DNA from: Nocardioides sp.
GTDB lineage: Bacteria > Actinomycetota > Actinomycetes > Propionibacteriales > Nocardioidaceae
Reading direction: 5' to 3'
NCBI RefSeq assembly: GCF_030150155.1
Contig: NZ_JASLGR010000041.1
Location: 1 to 51,326 of the forward strand
Length of the DNA: 51,326 nt
The position numbers and the translations under genes were made by a program. Shown here piece by piece: positions 15,746-22,715 of the stretch. Every line of letters begins with the position of its first letter. The first letter of the stretch is position 1. The notes below the pieces were generated by a model. It was not told the origin of the DNA, ran no database searches, and was given only the letters and a program-made list of their open reading frames with translations.

Positions 15746-15820
15746 TTCCTCATGACTCTGGTGGCAGGTAGCTACCAGCTGGGACCGCCGCGAGGCGCGT
15801 CACACATCCAAGGAGAAGTA

Positions 15821-17575
15821 ATGGCCAACAACACGAAGCGGTTCCTTGCTGGTACCGCTGCGGCCGCCCTTGCGTTCTCGCTCGCCGCCTGCGGTGGCAG
15901 CGACAGCAAGACCAGCGGTGGCGGCAGCACGTCGACGGACACGAAGGCGGGCGGCGCGCTCACCTACTTCCTGTCGGCTCCGCTCGACCACGCTGACCCG
16001 CAGCGCATCTACATCGGTCGCGACCTGACCAACTTCCGCCGGACGGTCTACCGTTCGCTGGTCGCCTTCCCGATCTCGGACGACGCCAAGGTGTCCAACA
16101 CCCCGGTCGCCGACCTCGCGACCGACACCGGCACCGCCACGGACAACTCCAAGACCTGGTCCTTCACCCTCAAGGACGGGATCAAGTGGCAGGACGGCTC
16201 GGACATCACGTGTGAGGACTTCAAGTACGGCGCCTCCCGTGTCTTCGCGACCGACACCATCACCGGCGGTCCGAACTACCTGCTGAGCTACCTCAACGTT
16301 CCCACGGACCCGAAGACCGGCCTGCCGTCGTACACGGGTCCGTACAAGAGCACCCCCGAGGGCAAGGCCGCCTTCGACAAGGCGATCACCTGCGAGGGCA
16401 AGACGATCACCTACCACTTCAACAAGCCGTGGCCGGACTTCCCGCTGGCCGTCGCCTCGCTGATGTCGACGGACCCGTACAAGCAGGACCAGGACAAGGG
16501 CGCCCAGTCCAACTACGTCATGTTCTCCAACGGTCCCTACATGATCGACGGCGGCACCACGACGTGGAACAAGGACAAGGGTGTGACCCTGGTCCGCAAC
16601 ACGAACTACGACGCCAAGACCGACAGCACGGACCTGCGCAAGGCGCTGCCGGACTCGATCAAGTTCGACACCGGCAAGACCGTCGACACGATCTACGGCG
16701 AGATGTTCAACAACACGCCCGAGGCCCAGGCCGGTGTCACCGGGAGCCGCCTCACCCCGGCCCTGCTCGCGCAGCTGCGCAACAAGAGCCAGTACGCCAA
16801 CGTGGACTCGCCCTACAGCGACTACCTGGTGCCGAACACGAAGCGTCTGTCGCTGCCGATCCGCAAGGCTCTGGCGATGGCGACCGACAAGCAGGCCTGG
16901 ATCACGGCCGGTGGTGGCGAGAAGTTCTACACCCCGTCCTACTCCATCGTGAACACCGCCACGACGGGCTACCAGAAGAACCCGGCCTTCGCCGACATCC
17001 CGCTCGCGGGTGACCCGGCCGCCGCGAAGAAGATCCTGACCGACGCCGGCGTCAAGCTGCCGTACAAGATCAAGTTCACCTTCGACAACTCCAGCGGCTC
17101 CGACGTGCCCGGCAAGCAGGCCGCGGCTCTGAAGGCTGCCTGGGACCAGGCCGGCTTCAGCGTCGAGCTCGACGGTCTGACCGACACGTACTACTCGGTC
17201 ATCCAGAAGCCCGACAGCACCTCGGACATCACCTGGGCCGGCTGGGGCGCTGACTGGCCGTCGGCCAGCACCGTCACGCCGCCGCTGTTCGACAGCCGCG
17301 TCAACCTGACCGCGAACTCCAACGGCCAGGACTACGGCAACTACAAGTCCGACGCGTTCAACAAGCTGGTCGACCAGGCTGCCAACGCTGCCACCGTCGA
17401 CGAGCAGACGAAGTACCTGCAGGAGGCCGACAAGCAGCTGGGTGAGGATGTCGCGTACATCCCGCTCGAGCAGTCGCTCTTCAACTGGGCGTGGGGCTCC
17501 AAGGTGGCCAACTTCACCACCACCGCCGCGTCGAACGGCTACCCGGACCTGGGTGCCATCGCCGTCAAGCAGTGA
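15821..17575 (+). CDS. Peptide ABC transporter substrate-binding lipoprotein
   Basis: A 584-aa extracellular solute-binding protein of family 5 (DppA/OppA type). ATG at 15821 follows AAGGAGA at 15810-15816 and gives a lipoprotein signal: basic start, hydrophobic AAAALAFSLAAC, and lipobox Cys24, then a Gly/Ser/Thr linker. The mature part shows the family layout, including TYFLSAPLDHADPQRI and WSFTLKDGIKWQDGSDITCEDFKY-type segments (the latter starting near residue 111) and DLGEDVAYIPLEQ-like C-terminal sequence. It is unusually placed between the two permease genes. A strong hairpin follows its stop, which could raise its mRNA level above that of downstream genes. Ligand is unknown. Confidence 0.93.
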   Translation: MANNTKRFLAGTAAAALAFSLAACGGSDSKTSGGGSTSTDTKAGGALTYFLSAPLDHADPQRIYIGRDLTNFRRTVYRSLVAFPISDDAKVSNTPVADLATDTGTATDNSKTWSFTLKDGIKWQDGSDITCEDFKYGASRVFATDTITGGPNYLLSYLNVPTDPKTGLPSYTGPYKSTPEGKAAFDKAITCEGKTITYHFNKPWPDFPLAVASLMSTDPYKQDQDKGAQSNYVMFSNGPYMIDGGTTTWNKDKGVTLVRNTNYDAKTDSTDLRKALPDSIKFDTGKTVDTIYGEMFNNTPEAQAGVTGSRLTPALLAQLRNKSQYANVDSPYSDYLVPNTKRLSLPIRKALAMATDKQAWITAGGGEKFYTPSYSIVNTATTGYQKNPAFADIPLAGDPAAAKKILTDAGVKLPYKIKFTFDNSSGSDVPGKQAAALKAAWDQAGFSVELDGLTDTYYSVIQKPDSTSDITWAGWGADWPSASTVTPPLFDSRVNLTANSNGQDYGNYKSDAFNKLVDQAANAATVDEQTKYLQEADKQLGEDVAYIPLEQSLFNWAWGSKVANFTTTAASNGYPDLGAIAVKQ

Positions 17576-17606
17576 GCTGATCGCTCACCTCTGAGCATGA
17601 CGTAGC

Positions 17607-17638
17607 CCGGGGGTGGGGTCGCACGGCCCCACCCCCGG
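17607..17638 (+). terminator. Intra-operon hairpin after the binding-protein gene
   Basis: CCGGGGGTGGGG (17607-17618) pairs perfectly with CCCCACCCCCGG (17627-17638) around an 8-nt loop. It sits 31 nt after the stop and 59 nt before the next permease. Such a hairpin can stop part of transcription and protect the upstream message, giving more binding protein than membrane components. Confidence 0.7.
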
Positions 17639-17696
17639 ACTCTGCTCGCACAGCACCACCGTTTGAACCTGAAACATCTGCCGGATCGAGGAAAAA

Positions 17697-18743
17697 TTGC
17701 TCGCCTACGTCGTACGACGCGTCTTTGTCGGTGTCGTCATGTTGCTCGTCATGAGCCTGGTGACGTTCATCCTCTTCTTCGCCTCTCCGGTGGATCCCGC
17801 GCGGTACGCCGCGGGTAAGAACCCGTCGCCGCAGCTCCTCGAGCAGGTCCGCAAGTCCTTGGGGTACCCGACCAAGGGCCAGGGGGCGCTCAAGGACTAC
17901 GTCGTCAACCCGGCCAAGGTCTGGGGTGACTTCCTCAAGGGTGTCGCGGTCGGCCGTGACTACCCGAACGACCCCGAGCTCAAGGCCACCCACCCCGAGC
18001 AGGTCGTGCACTGCTCGGCACCGTGCTTCGGCTTCTCCTCGTTCAACAACGAGACCGTCAACAAGGAGATCGCCGACGGCCTGCCGGTGACGATCTCGCT
18101 CTCCTTGGCGGCCGTCATCTTCTGGATGATCGGTGGCTTGGGGATCGGTGTCATAGCCGCCCTGAGAAAGGGCACGTTGCTCGACCGAGGCATCGTCGCC
18201 GTCTCGCTGTTGATCTATGCCTTCCCCGTCTTCTTCACCGGAACCTTCCTGTTGCAGTACGTCGCCATCAAGTGGCACCTGTTCCCGGTTCCGGTCTTCA
18301 CCCCCTTCACCCAGAACCCGTGGGACTGGGCGGTCGGCCTGGTGCTGCCGGGCCTCACCCTGGCGGGCCTGGTGATGGCGGCGTACGTGCGTGTCACGCG
18401 CTCCTTCGTCCTGGAGTCGCTGTCGGAGGACTACGTCCGCACCGCACGTGCCAAGGGCCTCAAGACCGGCCGCGTCGTGGTCAAGCACGCGCTCCGGGCG
18501 GCACTCACGCCGCTCGTCACCATGATGGGTCTCGACCTCGCCGCCATGCTGGTCGGCGCGATCATCACCGAGCGCGTCTTCAACTACCAGGGCCTCGGCT
18601 ACCTCTCCCTGCAGGCCGCGCAGACCTTCGACCTGCCGACCCTGATCGGCATGGTCGTCTTCGCCGGCGCCATCTTCATCCTGGCCAACCTGGTCGTCGA
18701 CATCCTCTACTCGGTCATCGACCCGCGGGTGCGGGTGGCGTGA
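17697..18743 (+). CDS. Peptide ABC transporter permease, DppB/OppB type
   Basis: A 348-aa permease. It starts with the classic MLAYVVRRVFVGVVMLLVMSL first helix and has a long periplasmic region with two Cys (HCSAPCFGF, about residue 105). The remaining helices follow, with the EAA loop SEDYVRTARAKGLKTGRVVVKHALR, and it ends with LVVDILYSVIDPRVR. The start is TTG at 17697, 5 nt after GAGG in CGAGGAAAAA. It pairs with the DppC-type permease at 14777 to form the channel. Confidence 0.92.
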   Translation: MLAYVVRRVFVGVVMLLVMSLVTFILFFASPVDPARYAAGKNPSPQLLEQVRKSLGYPTKGQGALKDYVVNPAKVWGDFLKGVAVGRDYPNDPELKATHPEQVVHCSAPCFGFSSFNNETVNKEIADGLPVTISLSLAAVIFWMIGGLGIGVIAALRKGTLLDRGIVAVSLLIYAFPVFFTGTFLLQYVAIKWHLFPVPVFTPFTQNPWDWAVGLVLPGLTLAGLVMAAYVRVTRSFVLESLSEDYVRTARAKGLKTGRVVVKHALRAALTPLVTMMGLDLAAMLVGAIITERVFNYQGLGYLSLQAAQTFDLPTLIGMVVFAGAIFILANLVVDILYSVIDPRVRVA

Positions 18744-18772
18744 GCAGCGGCGGAGTAGGAAGTACAGGACAC

Positions 18773-19804
18773 ATGAACACGAACAAGACGCCCTATCTCG
18801 AGGTCCGCGACCTCAAGGTGCACTTCCCGACGCAGGACGGTCTGGTGAAGGCCACCAACGGCCTGTCCTACACCCTGGAGAAGGGCAAGACCCTCGGCAT
18901 CGTGGGTGAGTCGGGCTCCGGCAAGTCGGTCTCGACCTCGACGATCATGGGCCTCCAGCGCGGCACCCGCGCCCAGGTCAGTGGCGAGATCCTGCTCGAC
19001 GGCGTGGACCTGCTCAAGATCTCCAACGAGGAGATGCGCAAGCTGCGCGGCCAGGAGATCTCGATGATCTTCCAGGACCCGCTCTCGGCGATGCACCCGT
19101 ACTACACGGTCGGCAACCAGATCATGGAGGCCTACCGCGTCCACAACGACGTCACCAAGAAGCAGGCCCGGACCCGCGCGATCGAGATGCTCGAGCGCGT
19201 CGGCATCCCGCAGCCCGACCGCCGCGTGGACGACTACCCGCACCAGTTCTCCGGCGGCATGCGCCAGCGCGCCATGATCGCGATGGGTCTGGTCAACAAC
19301 CCGAACCTGATCATCGCCGACGAGCCGACCACGGCCCTCGACGTGACGGTGCAGGCCCAGATCCTCGACCTGCTCCAGGACCTCCAGCGCGAGTTCAACT
19401 CCGCGATCATGATCATCACCCACGACCTCGGCGTCGTGGCGGAGATGGCTGACGACGTCCTGGTGATGTACGCCGGTCGCGCGGTCGAGTACGGCACCAC
19501 CAAGGAGATCCTCACCCAGCCGGAGATGCCCTACACCTGGGGCCTCATCTCCAGCGTGCCGGACGTCACCTCGGACCCGAACGAGCCGCTGATCCCGATT
19601 CCCGGCAACCCGCCGAGCCTGCTCAACCCGCCGACGGGCTGCGCCTTCAACCCGCGCTGCCAGTACTCCAGCCACGTGCCCGGCGATCGCTGCCGCACCG
19701 AGCTGCCCGACCTTGTCCCGGTCTCGGAGGGGAGTGAGCACCTCAAGCGGTGCCACCTGATCGACCCGGCCAGCCTCTTCGCCCAGACGGGAGCCCAGCG
19801 GTGA
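18773..19804 (+). CDS. Peptide ABC transporter ATP-binding protein, DppD/OppD type
   Basis: A 343-aa ABC ATPase. Walker A GESGSGKS is at residues 45-52, the ABC signature is FSGGMRQR, and Walker B is LIIADEPTTALD followed by the H-loop ITHDLG. The C-terminal oligopeptide-transporter extension has the spaced Cys pattern (GCAFNPRC, DRC, KRC) that binds an Fe-S cluster in some relatives. A longer reading frame extends upstream through the permease gene, but ATG 18773 gives the conserved start (YLEVRDLKVHF). The stop overlaps the next gene as GTGA. Confidence 0.94.
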   Translation: MNTNKTPYLEVRDLKVHFPTQDGLVKATNGLSYTLEKGKTLGIVGESGSGKSVSTSTIMGLQRGTRAQVSGEILLDGVDLLKISNEEMRKLRGQEISMIFQDPLSAMHPYYTVGNQIMEAYRVHNDVTKKQARTRAIEMLERVGIPQPDRRVDDYPHQFSGGMRQRAMIAMGLVNNPNLIIADEPTTALDVTVQAQILDLLQDLQREFNSAIMIITHDLGVVAEMADDVLVMYAGRAVEYGTTKEILTQPEMPYTWGLISSVPDVTSDPNEPLIPIPGNPPSLLNPPTGCAFNPRCQYSSHVPGDRCRTELPDLVPVSEGSEHLKRCHLIDPASLFAQTGAQR

Positions 19805-20949
19805 CCAGCACGAACCCGATCCTCGAGGTCGAGGACCTCCAGATGCACTTCCCGGTGAAGAGCTCGGGGATCCTGCGGCGCACCGTCGGTGCGGTCAAGG
19901 CCGTCGACGGCGTTTCCTTCTCCCTCGACGCCGGCTCCTCGCTCGGCCTCGTCGGCGAGTCGGGCTGTGGCAAGTCGACCACCGGTCGACTCATCACCCG
20001 GCTCTACAAGCCCACCGGCGGAGCGATCCGCTTCGAGGGCAAGGACATCGCGAAGACCGGCGAGAAGGAGCTCCTTCCGCTGCGCCGTGACATCCAGATG
20101 ATCTTCCAGGACCCCTACACCTCCCTGAACCCGCGCCACACCGTGGGTGCGATCGTGGGTGCGCCGCTGGAGATCCACAAGGTCGTGCCGAAGGACAAGA
20201 TCCTCCCGCGCGTCCAGGAGCTGCTCGAGATCGTCGGTCTCAACCCCGAGCACTACAACCGCTACCCGCACGAGTTCTCCGGCGGCCAGCGCCAGCGCAT
20301 CGGCATCGCCCGCGCGCTCACGCTGCAGCCGAAGCTGCTCGTCGCCGACGAGCCGGTCTCCGCGCTCGACGTCTCCATCCAGGCCCAGGTGATCAACCTT
20401 CTCCAGGACCTGCAGAAGGAGTTCGGGATCGCGTTCCTCTTCATCGCGCACGACCTCGCGATCGTGCGGCACTTCTCGCCGCAGATCGCCGTCATGTACC
20501 TCGGCAAGATCGTCGAGATCGGTGACCGCGACACGATCTACAACCGGCCGCACCACCCGTACACCCAGGCGCTGCTCTCGGCCGCCCCCGACATCAAGCA
20601 GGCCGAGACCGGTGGTCGCCGCGAGCGCATCCGGCTCACCGGCGACGTGCCGTCGCCGATCAACCCGCCCTCGGGCTGTCGGTTCCGCACCCGCTGCCCG
20701 CTGGCGCAGGAGATCTGCGCGAAGGTCGAGCCGCCTCTGCTGCAGATCGGCCAGACCCACAAGGTCGCCTGCCACTTCCCGGCCGAGCTGGGCCACGCCC
20801 CGTCCAAGCCGATCACGCAGCGCATCCTCGGGGTCAACGAGTTCGGCGACACCGACCCGGGTCAGGGTCCGGCGATCGCGATCCCGTCGAGCCCGGGCTT
20901 CGCCGACACGTGGTTCGATTTGGCCAACAACCAGATGGGCCACGCCTGA
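19801..20949 (+). CDS. Peptide ABC transporter ATP-binding protein, DppF/OppF type
   Basis: A 382-aa ABC ATPase that forms the heterodimeric motor with the preceding ATPase. Walker A GESGCGKST is at residues 52-60, signature FSGGQRQR, Walker B LLVADEPVSALD and H-loop IAHDLA. The C-terminal domain again holds the Cys cluster (GCRFRTRCPLAQEICAK, VACHF). The C-terminus is about 50 residues longer than many DppF proteins (after ELGHAPSKPITQ). GTG at 19801 overlaps the upstream stop, so synthesis is coupled. Last gene of the operon; no terminator hairpin is visible after it. Confidence 0.94.
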   Translation: MTSTNPILEVEDLQMHFPVKSSGILRRTVGAVKAVDGVSFSLDAGSSLGLVGESGCGKSTTGRLITRLYKPTGGAIRFEGKDIAKTGEKELLPLRRDIQMIFQDPYTSLNPRHTVGAIVGAPLEIHKVVPKDKILPRVQELLEIVGLNPEHYNRYPHEFSGGQRQRIGIARALTLQPKLLVADEPVSALDVSIQAQVINLLQDLQKEFGIAFLFIAHDLAIVRHFSPQIAVMYLGKIVEIGDRDTIYNRPHHPYTQALLSAAPDIKQAETGGRRERIRLTGDVPSPINPPSGCRFRTRCPLAQEICAKVEPPLLQIGQTHKVACHFPAELGHAPSKPITQRILGVNEFGDTDPGQGPAIAIPSSPGFADTWFDLANNQMGHA

Positions 20950-20970
20950 TCCACGCACTCTCGCACCGCC

Positions 20971-20976
20971 TAAGGT
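20971..20976 (+). promoter_or_regulatory. -10 box for leaderless rarA
   Basis: TAAGGT ends 7 nt before GTG at 20984. This decides between two in-frame GTG codons (20975 and 20984): the first overlaps the -10 box, so 20984 is the likely start. Confidence 0.65.
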
Positions 20977-20983
20977 GATCGCC

Positions 20984-22318
20984 GTGGATGGTCTGTTCGA
21001 AGTCGAGCCTGCTGGCTCGGGTGGGTCGCTCAGTGCTGCCGACCATGCGCACGCGCCGTTGGCCGTGCGGATGCGTCCGCGCAGCCTGGACGAGCTGGTC
21101 GGCCAGCCGCAGCTGCGTACGCCGGGATCCCCGCTGCATCAGGTGATCGAGGCCGAACGGTCGTTGAGCCTGCTGCTGTGGGGCCCTCCGGGGACCGGCA
21201 AGACCACGATCGCCTCGATCGTGTCGGGACAGACCAACAGGTCCTTCGTGGAGATCTCCGCGGTCTCGGCTGGGATCAAGGAGGTGCGGGCCGCGATCGA
21301 CGCGGCACGTGCCCAGCTGGTCGCCACCGGCAAGGAGACGGTGCTCTTCGTCGATGAGGTGCACCGCTTCTCCAAGGCCCAGCAGGACGCGCTCCTGCCC
21401 GGCGTGGAGAACCGCTGGGTGACGCTGATCGCGGCCACCACGGAGAACCCGTCGTTCTCGGTGATCTCGCCGCTGCTCAGCCGGAGTCTGCTGCTGCGGC
21501 TGCAGTCGCTCACCGACGACGACATCCGCGACGTGATCGGCCGGGCGGTGGCCGACGAGCGGGGCCTGGCGGGGGAGTACACCCTGGAGGAGCCGGCCCT
21601 GGACCACCTGGTCCGGCTGGCCGGGGGAGACGCTCGCCGCTCCTTGACCTACCTGGAGGCTGCCGCCGGTGCGGCGGCCGGCACGGTCATCGACCTCACC
21701 ACCGCCGAGACCGCTGCCGACATCGCCGCGGTGCGCTACGACCGCGACGGCGACCAGCACTACGACGTCATCAGCGCCTTCATCAAGTCGGTGCGCGGGT
21801 CGCACGCCGACGCCGCGATCCACTACCTGGCCCGGATGCTGGAGGCTGGGGAGGACCCGCGCTTCATCGCGCGCCGGCTGATGATCCTGGCCAGTGAGGA
21901 CATCGGCCTGGCCGACCCGTCGGCGCTGACCACGGCGGTAGCCGCGGCCCAGACCGTGCAGCTGATCGGGATGCCTGAGGCTCAGCTCACCCTGGCCCAC
22001 GCCACCATCGCGCTGGCCGTGGCGCCGAAGTCCAACGCCGTCACCAACGCCATCTTCGCCGCCCAGGCCGACGTCAGGGCCGGCAAGATCGGCCAGGTCC
22101 CGGCGCACCTGCGCGACGCCCATTACGCCGGTGCGAAGAAGCTCGGTCACGGTGTGGACTACCGCTACGCCCACGACTATCCCTACGGGGTTGCCGAGCA
22201 GGAGTACCTGCCCGAGGACCTTCGCGAGGCGACGTACTACCACCCCAAGGAGATCGGGGCCGAGGCCGCGATCAAGGAACGGTGGGACCGGGTGCGCAGG
22301 ATCCTGCGCGGTGAGTAG
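20984..22318 (+). CDS. rarA: Replication-associated recombination ATPase RarA (MgsA)
   Basis: A 444-aa AAA+ protein related to clamp loaders that acts at stalled replication forks. It has LAVRMRPRSLDELVGQ, Walker A GPPGTGKTT, Walker B VLFVDEVHRFSKAQQD, sensor-1 ATTENPSFSVISPLLSR, and the tetramerisation/C-terminal MgsA domain (DVISAFIKSVRGSHADAAIHYLARML, YRYAHDYPYGVAEQEYLP). Length is normal. It lies upstream of alaS as in many actinobacteria and has its own leaderless promoter just after the peptide transporter operon. Confidence 0.95.
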   Translation: MDGLFEVEPAGSGGSLSAADHAHAPLAVRMRPRSLDELVGQPQLRTPGSPLHQVIEAERSLSLLLWGPPGTGKTTIASIVSGQTNRSFVEISAVSAGIKEVRAAIDAARAQLVATGKETVLFVDEVHRFSKAQQDALLPGVENRWVTLIAATTENPSFSVISPLLSRSLLLRLQSLTDDDIRDVIGRAVADERGLAGEYTLEEPALDHLVRLAGGDARRSLTYLEAAAGAAAGTVIDLTTAETAADIAAVRYDRDGDQHYDVISAFIKSVRGSHADAAIHYLARMLEAGEDPRFIARRLMILASEDIGLADPSALTTAVAAAQTVQLIGMPEAQLTLAHATIALAVAPKSNAVTNAIFAAQADVRAGKIGQVPAHLRDAHYAGAKKLGHGVDYRYAHDYPYGVAEQEYLPEDLREATYYHPKEIGAEAAIKERWDRVRRILRGE

Positions 22319-22347
22319 CCGCGCTGCGGACGAGAGTGCCGGTCGGC

Positions 22348-22353
22348 TAGGCT
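22348..22353 (+). promoter_or_regulatory. -10 box for the 117-aa gene and alaS
   Basis: TAGGCT ends 8 nt before ATG at 22362, predicting a leader of zero to two bases. It would also serve alaS and the genes behind it. Confidence 0.55.
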
Positions 22354-22361
22354 CGGACGTC

Positions 22362-22715
22362 ATGACCTCCTCTGATCGCCTCCGTGAAGCCGTCATCAAG
22401 ACGGCGTCGTGGTGGCACGGTCTGAAAGCCGTTGCGGACCCGGAGACCCGGCTCCGTGCGCGGCTCTCGACCCGGACGGAGTGGAAGCTGCGACGTCGGG
22501 AGCGCAAGGAGCGCATCCGTGCCGCCGTCCGGGAGTACCGGGCGGCCAACGGAGACGAGCGCACCCAGGCTCTCAAGGCAGGTGCCCGCGTGATGCGCGA
22601 GCACATGGCCCAGGCCCGGATCGACAAGGAAGTCGAGCTCCGCGAGCGGTACGAGACGCCCGCCCTCAGCGTCGCACCCCAGCACCAACTCGAAGAACTG
22701 GAACATGAGCAGTGA
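22362..22715 (+). CDS. Unrecognised 117-aa charged protein upstream of alaS
   Basis: I do not recognise a family. The 117-aa product is very rich in Arg, Glu and Ala, predicted mostly helical, with no signal peptide, membrane helix or Cys. A Trp-Trp pair occurs near the N-terminus (TASWWHGLKAV) and a dense basic block follows (KLRRRERKERIRAAVREY, about residues 46-63), which could bind nucleic acid or form a coiled coil. ATG 22362 is set by the -10 box 8 nt upstream. The stop overlaps the alaS start as GTGA, so translation is coupled to alaS. High-GC codon use matches the neighbours, supporting a real gene. Confidence 0.75.
   Translation: MTSSDRLREAVIKTASWWHGLKAVADPETRLRARLSTRTEWKLRRRERKERIRAAVREYRAANGDERTQALKAGARVMREHMAQARIDKEVELRERYETPALSVAPQHQLEELEHEQ

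Noticed and set aside
15767..15776. GGTAGCTACC palindrome before the binding-protein gene
   Set aside because: A 10-bp palindrome alone in a 75-nt gap, with no promoter next to it and a normal ribosome binding site after it; too little to call an operator.
18023..18772. N-terminal extension of the DppD-type ATPase through the permease gene
   Set aside because: The extension is out of frame with dppB, Arg/Pro/Gly-rich and non-conserved; ATG 18773 gives the normal ABC start.
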